Origin: Marasmius tenuissimus
Lineage: Eukaryota > Basidiomycota > Agaricomycetes > Agaricales > Marasmiaceae
Assembly (NCBI GenBank): GCA_029532415.1
Contig: JAQOTA010000050.1
Location: 806,001-870,000, forward strand
DNA: 64,000 bases
Reading direction: 5' to 3'
The position numbers and the translations under genes are program-made. How positions within the stretch are numbered: the first letter of the stretch is position 1; each line of letters opens with the position of its first letter. This document shows positions 12,054-21,984 of the stretch, piece by piece. The notes below the pieces were generated by a model that worked only from the letters and a program-made list of their open reading frames with translations, ran no database searches and was not told the origin of the DNA.

Positions 12054-12240
12054 GTAACGCCGCAGTTTCCCAATATGCCACTGAGTGAGACCCAGTGGCA
12101 ACCCAACCCTCTACATACTATGTTTAACTCCAAGCATGAGTAGATGCAGAGGAAAGAGCTCCACCAGGTGAAGCGGGGGCAGGCACAACATCAGGGAGAG
12201 CTGATGCAATTGTCAGCTGAGCAATGTCAGCTTTTATCAC
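12054..12240. other. Unassigned segment between 7TM-3 and solo LTR
   Basis: About 190 bp without resemblance to other 7TM copies. It ends with ATCAC, the left target-site duplicate of the LTR. Origin unknown. Confidence 0.3.
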
Positions 12241-12560
12241 TGATGAGCCAGCATGATGCCTAGCGCAGTGGACTACAACATAGCTACAACTACTAACCAG
12301 AGAGGAGTTTAGAGAGTTAGAGGCGAGTTGTAGAAGCTCAAGCACACTGTAGATTCAAGTAGAGAACTATGAGCTTATATACATGTAGAGGCAATAGGAA
12401 CTACTATATAAGGAGGACAATAGAAATTGTACATATGAGCATAATGAACAATGAAGGATGGAACAATAGCAAATGCATTGTCCTGCATAATACAATGGCG
12501 GGAAGAGTGAACCAGGACTTTGGATATACTGGGATCTAATGATAGTCCATGGATTCAACA
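12241..12560. mobile_element. Solo LTR (320 bp) of an LTR retrotransposon
   Basis: The element begins TGATGAGCCAGCAT and ends GGATTCAACA, giving TG...CA termini. It is flanked by identical 5-bp duplications, ATCAC at 12236-12240 and at 12561-12565. A TATATAAGG motif lies near 12408. The first 14 bases are identical to the second solo LTR at 52805, so both belong to related elements. No gag-pol sequence is present, as expected for a solo LTR left by recombination. A copia-like origin is a guess from the terminus style. Confidence 0.85.
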
Positions 12561-12565
12561 ATCAC

Positions 12566-13130
12566 CCCTCTCGAAGGCCGACCCTATGTCTAGGTATAAC
12601 AATTCTTTGGAAGTTGGATTCCAAATCACTGCCAAGTTCCAACTAGCAATCTGGCACAATCCGGAGGGTAGGTGGGCTCAGAGAGCATAAACATATAGAA
12701 TGTTAACAGTTATGCTGCTTTGATTGATCCCTCTAGCATCTCTTCCACTGTTTCTCAGCAGAGGCAATGGCAGTGGTCTCGCGTGTCGATAGTCACATGG
12801 TGAGAATTTTCTCCGTGGTGTTTGCTTGGACATGTGCCAGTGTTATGACTATTCCTCTGCCAGCTCCTGCCTCTGCCATGACCAGAAGAATCTCACCTCC
12901 CTATGTTGAATTTGGCCAATTGTCTCTGCAAGCCCAAGAATGAAGTTTGATGGTGTATGACTGCACCATGTTGCCACCGTACTGCCTGAGATGCTGGTGA
13001 TGTTTTGATCAGCCAAGATCCGTATCAGACTTACAGTTTGTTAGGACCGTTTGACCATGTAAATCTCAACGCGGCATTGTCGGGGTGGGTGATAGGACCA
13101 GATAAGGTTTGTTTCAGATGATTTAACCTC
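12566..13130. repeat. Spacer with dispersed repeat, upstream region of 7TM-4 block
   Basis: The part near 12960-13110 (CTGCCTGAGATGCTG..., then GTAAATCTCAACGCGGCATT and GTCGGGGTGGGTG) recurs at 21290-21440, 32137-32290 and 44230-44385. No gene is seen. Confidence 0.5.
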
Positions 13131-13169
13131 ATCCTTTGTTGGTTGATTGTGGGGTTCAGCCTTCAGGAG

Positions 13170-13420
13170 AAACCTCTCAGGCAATCAGGGCAGCCTGGCC
13201 ATTCGCGGCAGGCACAACCCAGTTCCCACGAGTTTTCAGGTTTAGACTGAACCACCACTTTACCGCCGCTTCTCTTATGGTCAACAGAATCCCAAAAACT
13301 GTTGTCGTGTCTCTTCCCTATCATTCAGTGGGACCATATTGCTACAGGTCCTGGGGCCTCACCTATAATGAGCCTGAGATCCCGGGACACCGGTGATCAA
13401 CAACGAATTCACGACAGAAA
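13170..13420 (+). repeat. Upstream module of 7TM-4, left part
   Basis: It carries GGCACAACCCAGTTCCCACG and GACTGAACCACCACTTTACC, as in the modules before 7TM-1 and 7TM-2. It is interrupted at 13421 by inserted DNA and resumes near 14560. Confidence 0.55.
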
Positions 13421-13691
13421 TACTGTACCATTTCGAGTAAAACAACAGTCACGGGTCATGGACCCTGTTGTTGAACCCAAATGTCACGCAGTGTCACGCG
13501 TCCCAAGCCAGTCTGCCGAAAATAAATCTTCATTGAGCCGAAAAATTTTGGCCCAGAGACCCCTCGCACCCGCAAAATCGCCGAAAATTTTCGGCATGTC
13601 CAAGGTCTCAAGGGGATTTGTCGAATTCAAAATTTCAGTCAAACTAGTCACACGTCCCACCCCATGCCGAATTACTCGAAATGGTACAGTA
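13421..13691. mobile_element. MITE (about 271 bp) with perfect 18-bp terminal inverted repeats and TA duplication
   Basis: CTGTACCATTTCGAGTAA at 13423-13440 is exactly inverted as TTACTCGAAATGGTACAG at 13672-13689, and each end is flanked by TA (13421-13422 and 13690-13691). This is the pattern of a non-autonomous Tc1/mariner-type element. The interior has no coding frame and contains the nested palindrome GCCGAAAATTTTCGGC near 13580. It sits at the left edge of a longer insertion (13421 to about 14560) in the upstream module of 7TM-4. Confidence 0.72.
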
Positions 13692-14560
13692 GATGATCCC
13701 TCCCAACTCGCTTTGACCATGCCCAACTTGGGGCGTCAGCCGGCTCCGCCGGCGGGTCCGAATTCGAAAGTCAAGGTTTCTCGAGCATCAGGATATCAGG
13801 CCTCAATGCCCGAGTCTCTCAAACTCATGACTTGCAATCTATGTAATATGGTGCTGAGATAGTGACATGTTCACACATTCACTAGGCAAACCCACCAGTC
13901 TATCCACTCCAGAAATCTATAGCCGTATTCCCTGGGACTCTTGTAAGTAGCTATTCATCAGACAACAGTATTTTTGACAAGTGTATTCCCACCAGCAATA
14001 AGTACCTACTTTACACTCACATGCAAAATGAATACCATGTCCACAGATGCCGTTAGCCCGGCCCAGAACCCACTCCTCACAATATATCCCTGATCTCCCA
14101 CCCAGTACAATCCACTATTAGTGTTGATAGTAGATACAATATTTATCAGCATATTCTTGACATAGAATCTGTGTGATTGTTCCCATTGGACACCGGAGAT
14201 ATCTGTGAATATACAGAACAGTGGCGGTGGGGGTCGGAGAGGCAGATGGGATGGATTTTGGGAGAAGGTGAACGGTGTCCACAACATTCATGTTGTATCT
14301 TGAGTTAGGGCAGGGCTTCCAGAGCGCGTGTGAAAAATTGACCAAATGGGGTACAGCTTCTGGCTTCATCCTGAAGCCCATCCAAAAATGGGAGGAAGAC
14401 CTGATGCGTGAGAGAAACGCACTAAAATAGGAAGGAGAGGCCGAAAAGGGCGGCACTTCGAACTATATCTGGTAGAAAACTCTCACATCTTAAGCTTTGG
14501 TGAAAAAAAGTTTCCAGGACGGAAAAAGCCTAATTCTCGTTCCTCGAATTCGGAACCCGC
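13692..14560. other. Inserted segment of unknown origin next to the MITE
   Basis: Comparison with the modules before 7TM-1 and 7TM-2 shows that everything from 13421 to about 14560 is extra. The MITE explains only the first 271 bp. The remainder includes the gene fragment at 14006-14287. I could not find terminal repeats for the whole insertion. Confidence 0.45.
14006..14287 (-). pseudogene. Orphan membrane-protein gene fragment inside the insertion
   Basis: The minus-strand frame has a strongly protein-like stretch, including WEQSHRFYVKNMLINIV and GLYWVGDQGYIVRSG, followed by a possible splice donor (GTGAGT after ..FILH near 14020). Its regular codons and hydrophobic alternation differ from the surrounding noise. 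I cannot name the family and see no complete upstream or downstream exons. It may be a captured or stranded exon. Confidence 0.4.
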
Positions 14561-15160
14561 GACACGACCCAGATAACGAAGTGAGATCTAGTAGTGGCGA
14601 CAGGAACGCTCCAAATTTAGGTGTATCTCAGACTTTGCACTATGCAGACAAGGATTCCCCTATTTATGTTTGTCTCCAGGATATCTGAGATAGACGGGCC
14701 ACCAGCGGTCATGTTGCAAGAGTTGCGAGAGTAGTGGTCCCAGCGAGCTCCGCAAAATCCATTGGTAATTGCATCGCTTGGGACTCGCAACCGATCTTCA
14801 AGAAAGCTCCACGACGGCTTTCGCTGGGGATACAGTTCACCTACATTGCAGCATACGGGAAATGGTTAATGGAGTACAAAGCCGCTGTGGAGAACACCAA
14901 TCCCCTGGACATCTTTTGTGTCAAGCAGCCAGCGTACTTGTGTTACTAAGTGGCATAATTCATATTCGTTATGAATCTCATGGTTATGCGTTCTACAATT
15001 CGAGCAACTGCGATGAGCTCTCTTGGGAGTTCGCGGCGAGTTTGTTGGGCATCTCCCAGTCTCGATGTAGAATCGCTTTTGCGTAACGTGGATGAGGTCA
15101 TCGTACTGACCACCTGAAGATAAAAGAACGACACCGTGTGGGGAACAGATTAAAGACTCT
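14560..15160 (+). repeat. Upstream module of 7TM-4, right part
   Basis: It resumes the module after the insertion, with AACGAAGTGAGATCTAGTAG, GGATTCCCCTATTTATGTTT and AGTGGTCCCAGCGAGCTCCG. Each matches 3930-4130 before 7TM-1 with a few changes. Confidence 0.55.
15119..15127 (+). promoter_or_regulatory. GATAAAAGA box of 7TM-4
   Basis: Family box 84 bp before the ATG. The following bases ACGACACC resemble those after the boxes of 7TM-2 and 7TM-9. Confidence 0.5.
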
Positions 15161-15202
15161 CCCGCCATCCAAGACACGAAAAGCCTCCACACTCTGCACA
15201 AT

Positions 15203-16854
15203 ATGGTCTCAAGAGCAGAAATCGCACAACAAGTCATGAAACCTTACACCTCCGCTGGAATAGTTATCGTTAAGCCTATTGTCATATTATCGGTATGCTC
15301 CTCGACATGACTGCACAGCTTCACTTTTTAACAAAAAAATAAATCAATAAATATTCCGTCCCGGTGACAGTCAATGTTCCTGTTGTATGGTGAGCCGAAA
15401 CCATGTCGTTCTCCGCATGAGGGCTGCTACTAAAATAAATGCCTCAAAGGGGTATATATAATCATATTTGGCCTATCTATCAACGTCCTTTGGCGCCACC
15501 GTGAATCTTCCGCCTCGAAAGCTTACATGCGATGGATCATTGCCCTTTTTGTACTGACTACCATCGACAATGCCACCACTGCGTGGATCTGCATAGACCA
15601 AGCTCTCAGCTCATTCAATGCCGTCAAGACAAATAATTATATCCCTCTCTTCAAATCCCTCTCAAATATAATCTCGGCTTCTGAGCACGCTGCGCAATGG
15701 TATGTAGACTTGACTCTCACATATGAGTTTTACAAACTAAGGTCATGCTTCCAACCAAGGGGTTTACGGGCATTTTCTTCCGTTATGATAAGGTGAGTTT
15801 TATGGTCATCCTCCTCCAGTATCTGTGTTTAACTGGCACACTGCCTAGCTTTATCTTTGACTACTTAATGGTAGGTTTTCTGACCTACGGCGGGCGCTCG
15901 AATTTCAGGATCTCATACCACTAGGTCCACCGTTGCTATGTTATCTGGGGATATAGCAGATGGATCCTCTACCCTTTTGGCTTTATTGTGCTTGTAACAG
16001 ACAGTAAGTGAATTGTACATACAGTCAATTAAGGCCCACCATTCTCATCCTCCCTTGTCACTTCTCACTAGCAATAGGCTTTGTGATCACTGCAGGGATG
16101 GCTGCGGGATTTTATGGCCATACAGTTTCCTACGAGAGGTATCAGAGCATTGCACAGGGGCTCGTGATACTTACTGCCATATACACCTCTTTATTGACCC
16201 TAATGACAGGTGTGTTCAACTGCTTTCAGACTGATGAGTTTCCGGCCAATTGATAGCAATCCACAGCTGGTCGTATCTGGTGGATGTCCCGTCAAGCAGG
16301 ACAGATATCAGGAGTTGATATCTTCAGCAAGTACAAGATGTTCGTCGCGACAATGTGTGTCTAGGAGTTTGCATCTCTTCATTTTGCCATCATTGATCAA
16401 GGTCAAATACCCTAGCCTCGAATCCGGACTTATCTGCTCCGCCTCACTTATAGTCGCCGCCGTTACATCAATGCTCACAGACCCCAGTGCTCTCGGACTT
16501 TTTCCTTTTGACGTTACTGTCATCTCCGTTCAAATGACAGTGAGTATCGACTCTGAGTCTTCGGTCCTATAATTTGGCCTGACTGAAGCATCCGGGTCAT
16601 AGGCGATCGCTCCAACTCTTATGATCATACGGATCGCGTATGGTCAAGCTGTGGAAAGCGTTCAGCAGATGGTATCAACGCTGCAATTCGCCGAAGGGGG
16701 AAATACCTCTCAACAAAGATCTATGCAACGATCTGGGGCTGCCCGTAGCACCGTTGACCTTCGACAATCTCTGGCGGAAGCTGAGGGGAAAAGTAATGTG
16801 GGAAGGCTTGTGTTAGACAAATTACCTTCGCATGTGGCTGGCAATACGGTGTGA
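15203..16854 (+). CDS. 7TM-4: array membrane protein of unknown function (subgroup A)
   Basis: All family exons can be traced without a frame break: first exon MVSRAEIAQQVMKPYTS..., the 19-nt exon SMFLLYG, the long exon from about 15450 with YIIIFGLSINVLW, the FDYLM exon near 15850, VHRCYVIWG near 15925, GFVITAGMAAGF near 16077, the GRIWW exon near 16268, LESGLICS near 16430, and IAPTLMIIRIAYGQ in the last exon from about 16603. The third exon starts GVYIII where others have GMYIII, and its acceptor is AAG rather than CAG. About seven hydrophobic spans are predicted. Function unknown; the tail after the last span is rich in Ser and Gln. Confidence 0.77.
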
Positions 16855-17399
16855 TCCGGCGTAAGCATGACATTGACATGAAGGACGATTGATTGTACTC
16901 CCCATTTCCTATCTCTTACGTTTCACTTACATACCCTGCTGGTCACTCCAGGATTATACCATACGTCGAGTTCTATACTGAACAGTCTGAACTTGTTTTG
17001 ATATCAACGTCGAATTTCTCACTTCCTATGCAACTATGGGTCCTTGTTGATGCGTGTTCGTAGGCAAAATGTGGAAAACTTCGTCCTCTTCAGGCGTTAT
17101 CAAGCTGAAGGTTGAGCACCGGCCCGTCGGATTCATTCTTGAATTCTTATCGATCACAGGATAGTGGCGGTCGCTATATTCAATGTTGAGCTGCTGGACG
17201 CGATCTGCGCGACGAACTTTGTAGCCCACGTGATGGGAATATGATGAAAACGTGACTGATATCAAACTTTTCTTTGTTTGTTTGTTCAATGATGATTTTT
17301 GGCTCTTCTACCTCCTTCATTGGTAAATCTCGTCTCTCGAATTGGCAAGGTTACATCAATCCCAGCCTGTTCAATCGAGAACCCCGATGTTGGCCCCAT
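16855..17399. other. 3' flank of 7TM-4, duplicated with the 3' flank of 7TM-2
   Basis: The part at 16960-17260 resembles 9655-9930. Short frames are present but no gene is recognised. Confidence 0.4.
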
Positions 17400-17710
17400 G
17401 AAGTTCTTTCAACAGTCGGCTTGACGACCCAATTTAGACTCCCAGACTCCCCACTGTGATTCACTAGTATCAGTGCCGCGCATGCACACGTTTCGACACC
17501 ACCCATTCAGCTCCAATCTAGTCTGTCTCTTAGTCTCGTCTGCGGTATAGGCTCAAGTACCATCTGGTTTAAGCTCCGTCCGGGATCTTGGGTACGTTTC
17601 GGCCACAACATCGCGCTGTATCGCGCTTTTGAAACTCTAAGCTCGAGTCTCTACTTTTATTCAGACGGGATGATCAATGTTCATCAAACTCTCAACAGGG
17701 AACAAGACGT
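17400..17710 (+). repeat. Spacer duplicate (partner at 10950-11290)
   Basis: Second copy of the spacer that lies between an A-type and a C-type 7TM gene; see 10950-11290 for shared landmarks. Confidence 0.55.
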
Positions 17711-17945
17711 TTGTTGTTCAGCGATATAATATAAAACTTTTAAAAAATAAAGCACTTTTGCTATAGCACCACTTTTAAAAGCCTGGCGCCTAAACCTCAA
17801 TATATCGTCTAATGGCAAACGTTATTCAAATAACCGTTTGAATAGTACCCAATTCAAGCTAAGGCGGGGATCATGAAGGAGGTCGCGGTCTCCGTAGAGG
17901 TCTTCACGGGCAATAGGTAAAACGGGGACTCGGAGTTCATAGCAA

Positions 17946-18050
17946 ATAGGGCGTTTAAATGAGCGTTTAAAAGAGACGTTCAAAAGAGGCATTTAAAAGA
18001 GGCATTCAAAAGAGGCGTTCAAATGGGTGTTCAAATGAGGCGTTTAAAAA
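17946..18050. repeat. 13-bp minisatellite, about eight degenerate units
   Basis: A unit close to GGCGTTTAAAAGA repeats in tandem with small changes (GGCATTTAAAAGA, GGCATTCAAAAGA, GGCGTTCAAATGG, GTGTTCAAATGA). It sits in the gene-free spacer between 7TM-4 and 7TM-5. Confidence 0.85.
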
Positions 18051-18990
18051 CATTGTTAAGACCGATGGAATCTAATAGGCGGCCTACTGGCGCAGTGTCA
18101 GTCAAGAGCAACCGACGTGTATGAGGGTCAAACATACCTATCAACCAGCCTTCTTGTTTCTCGCTCCTTTCTTCGCTCGGGTTCCACGCCTCTGTACAGC
18201 CGGCACAGTGATTGAAGTAGTTGGCTGCTCGGCATACACGGCCGGGACGCAACCTTGAGGGGGTTTAGGAGTGAACAGGGGATTACAAGCTCGGTCGCTA
18301 CAAGTAGTCGATAGGTCGTGTGTACGTCGAAAGAAAAAACCTGAAGGCATGGTCAAATACACAGGCGGTGTACACCAAATCAGAACAGACTCAGAAGTTT
18401 GAAGGACTCATTAACGAACCTTTGACTATTGGCTCTATGATCTCATCCTTGACTTGTTGATGGGTCTCACGGAGGCCTTCAAGAACCTACTCAAGTTGAA
18501 TTTTGCGTGTGTTGAGAATGAGTAGGGTAGAGAGGATCCGGCCGCGAGCTCGACGCTGGAGACGATGGTAGTTTGGGTTGAAAGAGAGTTCCACACGCCA
18601 AAAAGGGGCTTCCGCTCACGAGGCGGCGCACGTGCATTTTGTTGGGACTTTGCCGATCTAAATCAGGCAACAGGTTTCTTGTTCCTCTCCTCACCGACCT
18701 CGTTCAAGCTCCTCGCAGCTCTCACAATTTTCTTGCAATTTTCAGCACCGTTTTCTGATATCGTTGTGAGAGTATGTTTTTCGGGGAGCAGAAACACAGA
18801 CGTCGATCGGATTCGGCATTCTGAGCGTTGCCAGGGGACCCATAAACACCATCTGGCTCTGGGGGGTGAATGAGAGGGCACAGTGTTGAGGGTTCTGCGA
18901 CGACGAGCTTCGCGTCAGATCTGGAGCCCGCGTGTAAGTATCACAAGCCCAAAGGTGGGCGGCTTTTAAAACAGGTGCGATCGCACCAGT
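18051..18990. other. Gene-poor spacer with coding-like minus-strand scraps
   Basis: On the minus strand, stretches such as EGLRETHQQVKDEIIEPIVK (about 18410-18470) and a basic segment RRGTRAKKGARNKKAG (about 18141-18190) look protein-like. I could not join them into a gene model with good splice sites. Possibly a decayed gene. Confidence 0.3.
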
Positions 18991-19190
18991 GCTTTGTTAT
19001 TTAAAAATTTCAAATTCTTCTCTTGTGTTGTTGATAATAACATTCCTCATGATCACCTCATAGATCAACGACCTAGCCGCACATATACGCTCCGGTTGAC
19101 TAGCGAACTAGATTTACAACGCCCGGGGACGATGAGTACTACATACCGGCGACGCATATTTGGTAAAGCCGACACGAGTGTTCTGAAATC

Positions 19191-19199
19191 GGATAAAAT
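19191..19199 (+). promoter_or_regulatory. GGATAAAAT box of 7TM-5
   Basis: Variant of the array box, 47 bp before the ATG at 19238. Confidence 0.4.
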
Positions 19200-19237
19200 G
19201 TTGGCCTTAATCCGTCACACCTTAGCATCCCGCGCAA

Positions 19238-20762
19238 ATGACTCTTTCAGAGCCCATCGAGCAAACTCTCCAACCCTACCTCTCTGTGCAAAGTGTTATC
19301 ATCCGTCCTCTCGCCACGTTGTCGGTCAGTAGTACTCAGATCTCTTCTGGGAGTCATGGCGCTGATTCTGCAATGATAGTTAATGTTTTTGGTTTATGGT
19401 GTGTTCGACGGTTGTGTTTTCTACGCGCCTCACAGCCATCCCCGAGCGCAGGGACATATGTTATGATTTTCGGATTATCACTGAATGCTGTCTTTCGCCG
19501 AGGGGACTCTCTAGCCTCGAGATTGTACATCAATGGGGTCATATCTCTCTTTGCGCTCATTACCATCACCAACTCTACAATCGTTTGGTACACGACACAT
19601 GATGCTCTCGTCTTCTACAACACCATTCGAACGAAAAACTACGTTGCTTTGTTGGAGTTTCTTGACCACCTTTCAACCCTACGGTTGGCTCAGTTGTACG
19701 TCGCTCACGCTTCGCGATTATGGCACGGTCTAACATTTTTAATGCCCTTGGTTCAGCTATCTATTCGATATCGCGAGTGTTGCAACAGGGTACGTAGTTA
19801 TTGATGGGGCGCTTCAACGCCTTGACAGACCTGATCTCCGACTGACTTTTAACAATCATCCCCAGAGCAATTACCGAGTACTTGCTGGTATGGAATATCA
19901 TGCTTACGATTACCTCGTCCCTCGGAAGTCTTGACCCTTTTTCATTAGGTTCATCGGTGCTACATCATCTGGGGCTCCAGAAAAGCAGTTTTTTATACTC
20001 TCGTTATTCCTATGATGATTGGGAACGGTTCGGGATCTCCCTTGTACAAAAAAACACCAAACTAAATCTTCTCCCATAAGCTTTGAATCTCGCTGATGTG
20101 GTGGTGAGCGGAGTCGCATTCCAACACCGCCACTACGGGCTCTACCAAGTTTCCATGAAAGTGAATTATCTTTTCGTGGTAATCGGATCTGTTTACTCCC
20201 TCTTGCTGTCTCTCGCCACGGGTATGTCAAAATAACTCTCCCAAAACTCTCTTAGTAAATTGGAATAGGTGGCCGAATCTGGTGGATCAGCCGAGAGGCT
20301 CGCCTACTGATGGGAAGGAACGTTCGTACGAGATATAAAGTGATCGTTGCCACTATGTGAGCCCCATTAATTCCTGGTCGCTTATCTAAATAACTTTTTA
20401 TCGGTGACTACGTAGCTTTGAAACCGGAATATTGTACTCTGGCTCACAAGCAATATGCGCTGTCTTAACCTGGTTTGCAAATCCGGATGGCAAAGGAACC
20501 TCCCCTCTCATTTACATTATGCAGATTTTTGCCTCTCAAATGGCGGTGAGTACATCAATCTGTGCAGCATTCTTCAATTTGACCAAGGGTTGCCAACTAT
20601 AACTAGGGGCTCGCCCCGACCCTTCTCATTGTACGCATAGCGTACGGGAAGTCGGTAGACAACGTACAACAAGTGGTATTGACGTTGCAGCCTTCCGACA
20701 GGCCAGCAAAAGAAACCCAGCGGCCGTCCAAAGGAACCCTAACAGACGTGGTGGAAGCGTAG
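19238..20762 (+). CDS. 7TM-5: divergent array membrane protein (subgroup C)
   Basis: This is the only complete member of subgroup C. The first exon encodes MTLSEPIEQTLQPYLSVQSV. The long exon from about 19460 has TYVMIFGLSLNAVFRRGDS. Further landmarks are VHRCYIIWG-like VHRCYIIWGSRKA (about 19950), VNYLFVVIGSVYSLLLSLAT (about 20160), the GRIWWISREAR exon (about 20270), FETGILYSGS (about 20417), and GLAPTLLIVRIAYGKS in the last exon. The tail is shorter than in paralogs and ends in DVVEA. It differs from other copies in nearly every loop but keeps exon order and the RCY..WG and GRIWW motifs. The frame is open throughout. Confidence 0.74.
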
Positions 20763-21898
20763 AAAACGTCCGTGATACACGATGTAATCGTTGGCTGATC
20801 GATGACAGCCTTCCCCCCCTCTCGAAAGCCGAGCCTCTGTCTATCAATAAGTCTTTCAATCCCCCATGAATTCACCATAGTCTGTCGTTGCTTAATTTTA
20901 ACTACCAAACCCTATCATGCTCCTAAGCCCCTGGTATTGTCGACAGTTCTCTGTGTTCTGTACTTCGCATATCAGTTTATTTCGAACTTCACATGAATAT
21001 AAGTGCCCACCTGAAATGGACCGAAGACCCTCCGATTGGTGGGGTCAAAATGTACGCATACATTGGCTGGAGATAGACATGTGGTTTCGATTTTTCTCGG
21101 TATGGCGTTCTCGCGACTGCCATTGCCAATGTTCACCACTAGTTACGCACATTATTGTACTGAACGGTCAACAATTCAACCTTTTTCTTAGCTTGAGAAC
21201 TGAGTCCCCCCCCCCTCCTAGTCCGTCTTGAACAGCAGACTCTCGCCTGCTTACCGTGTTGGGCGTCTTTTCTCTACAAGTCCGGCCATTGAGTTTGATG
21301 CTGTATGGCCACGCCACGTTGCTGCTGAACTGTCTGAGATGCTAGCGGTGTTTTGCTCAGACAGGATCAACAGATTTAAAGTTTGGAAAGACCCGCTTGA
21401 CCGCGTAAATCTCGACACGGCATCGTCGGGGAGGGTGGAGGCCTAGAAAGAGAAGCTGAAAAATAAGGTTTGTTTCATGTGATCCACCGCACTCATCTTT
21501 CGTTGATTGATTGATAGATGTTAGTCCACAGGAAGCAGATAGAAACGGAAGGATTCTTTCACCGGGAGCAACGTAGCCGAGAGGGACTCCCAGCTCAAAT
21601 CCTCAATCGATTCTCCCCTCGGAGTCTTGCAACGGCTTTCAAGGCAACAAGTAGTGGCACCAATCGCTATAGGCTTCCAACCAGTTAATTACAGGTACAG
21701 ACTCACATCAGAACACCACATGCTAATCTGTCAAGGCCGTACGGCAGGTTCGCTATTTTTGAGGCCCATATCTGGTGGAGTAGGCTGAATTCTACTTCGA
21801 GCTCTTTGAGGGCAACGGACTTTGTGAGATGCCTTCGCTCCGTCAAATGAGCTGCGATACCAAGCCATCTTTCTAAATATAGGGATCACGTTCAAGAC
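20763..21898. other. Spacer before 7TM-6, with shared promoter-side repeat
   Basis: The first part is the 3' flank of 7TM-5. A dispersed repeat starts near 21290. From about 21465 to 21900 the sequence matches 32320-32800 and, more loosely, 41500-41930, the regions before 7TM-7 and 7TM-8. Landmarks are GTTGATTGATTGATAGATG, CTTCGAGCTCT and CATAGGGATCACGTTCAAGACG-like ends. No gene is seen. Confidence 0.5.
21290..21445 (+). repeat. Dispersed upstream repeat, about 150 bp
   Basis: It contains TTGAGTTTGATGCTGTATGG, ACTGTCTGAGATGCTAGCGG and GTAAATCTCGACACGGCATC. Related copies lie at 12960-13110, 32137-32290 and 44230-44385, each upstream of an array gene. The role is unknown. Confidence 0.65.
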
Positions 21899-21907
21899 GA
21901 TAAAAGA
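21899..21907 (+). promoter_or_regulatory. GATAAAAGA box of 7TM-6
   Basis: Family box 86 bp before the ATG. In subgroup B it extends to GATAAAAGAGTG. Confidence 0.5.
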
Positions 21908-21984
21908 GTGGATCCGCCTTGCGAACGTGTTATAGACGCGGCCTTTCTTCCCTGCCCTACCAGATACCTTCCGATCCGCGCAAC

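Noticed and set aside
12241..12560. Coding minus-strand frame with Ser/Ala-rich sequence overlapping 12124-12345
   Set aside because: It spans the boundary of the solo LTR, whose ends and target duplicates explain the sequence.
17946..18050. CRISPR-like array
   Set aside because: Units are contiguous 13-mers without spacers, and the context is eukaryotic.
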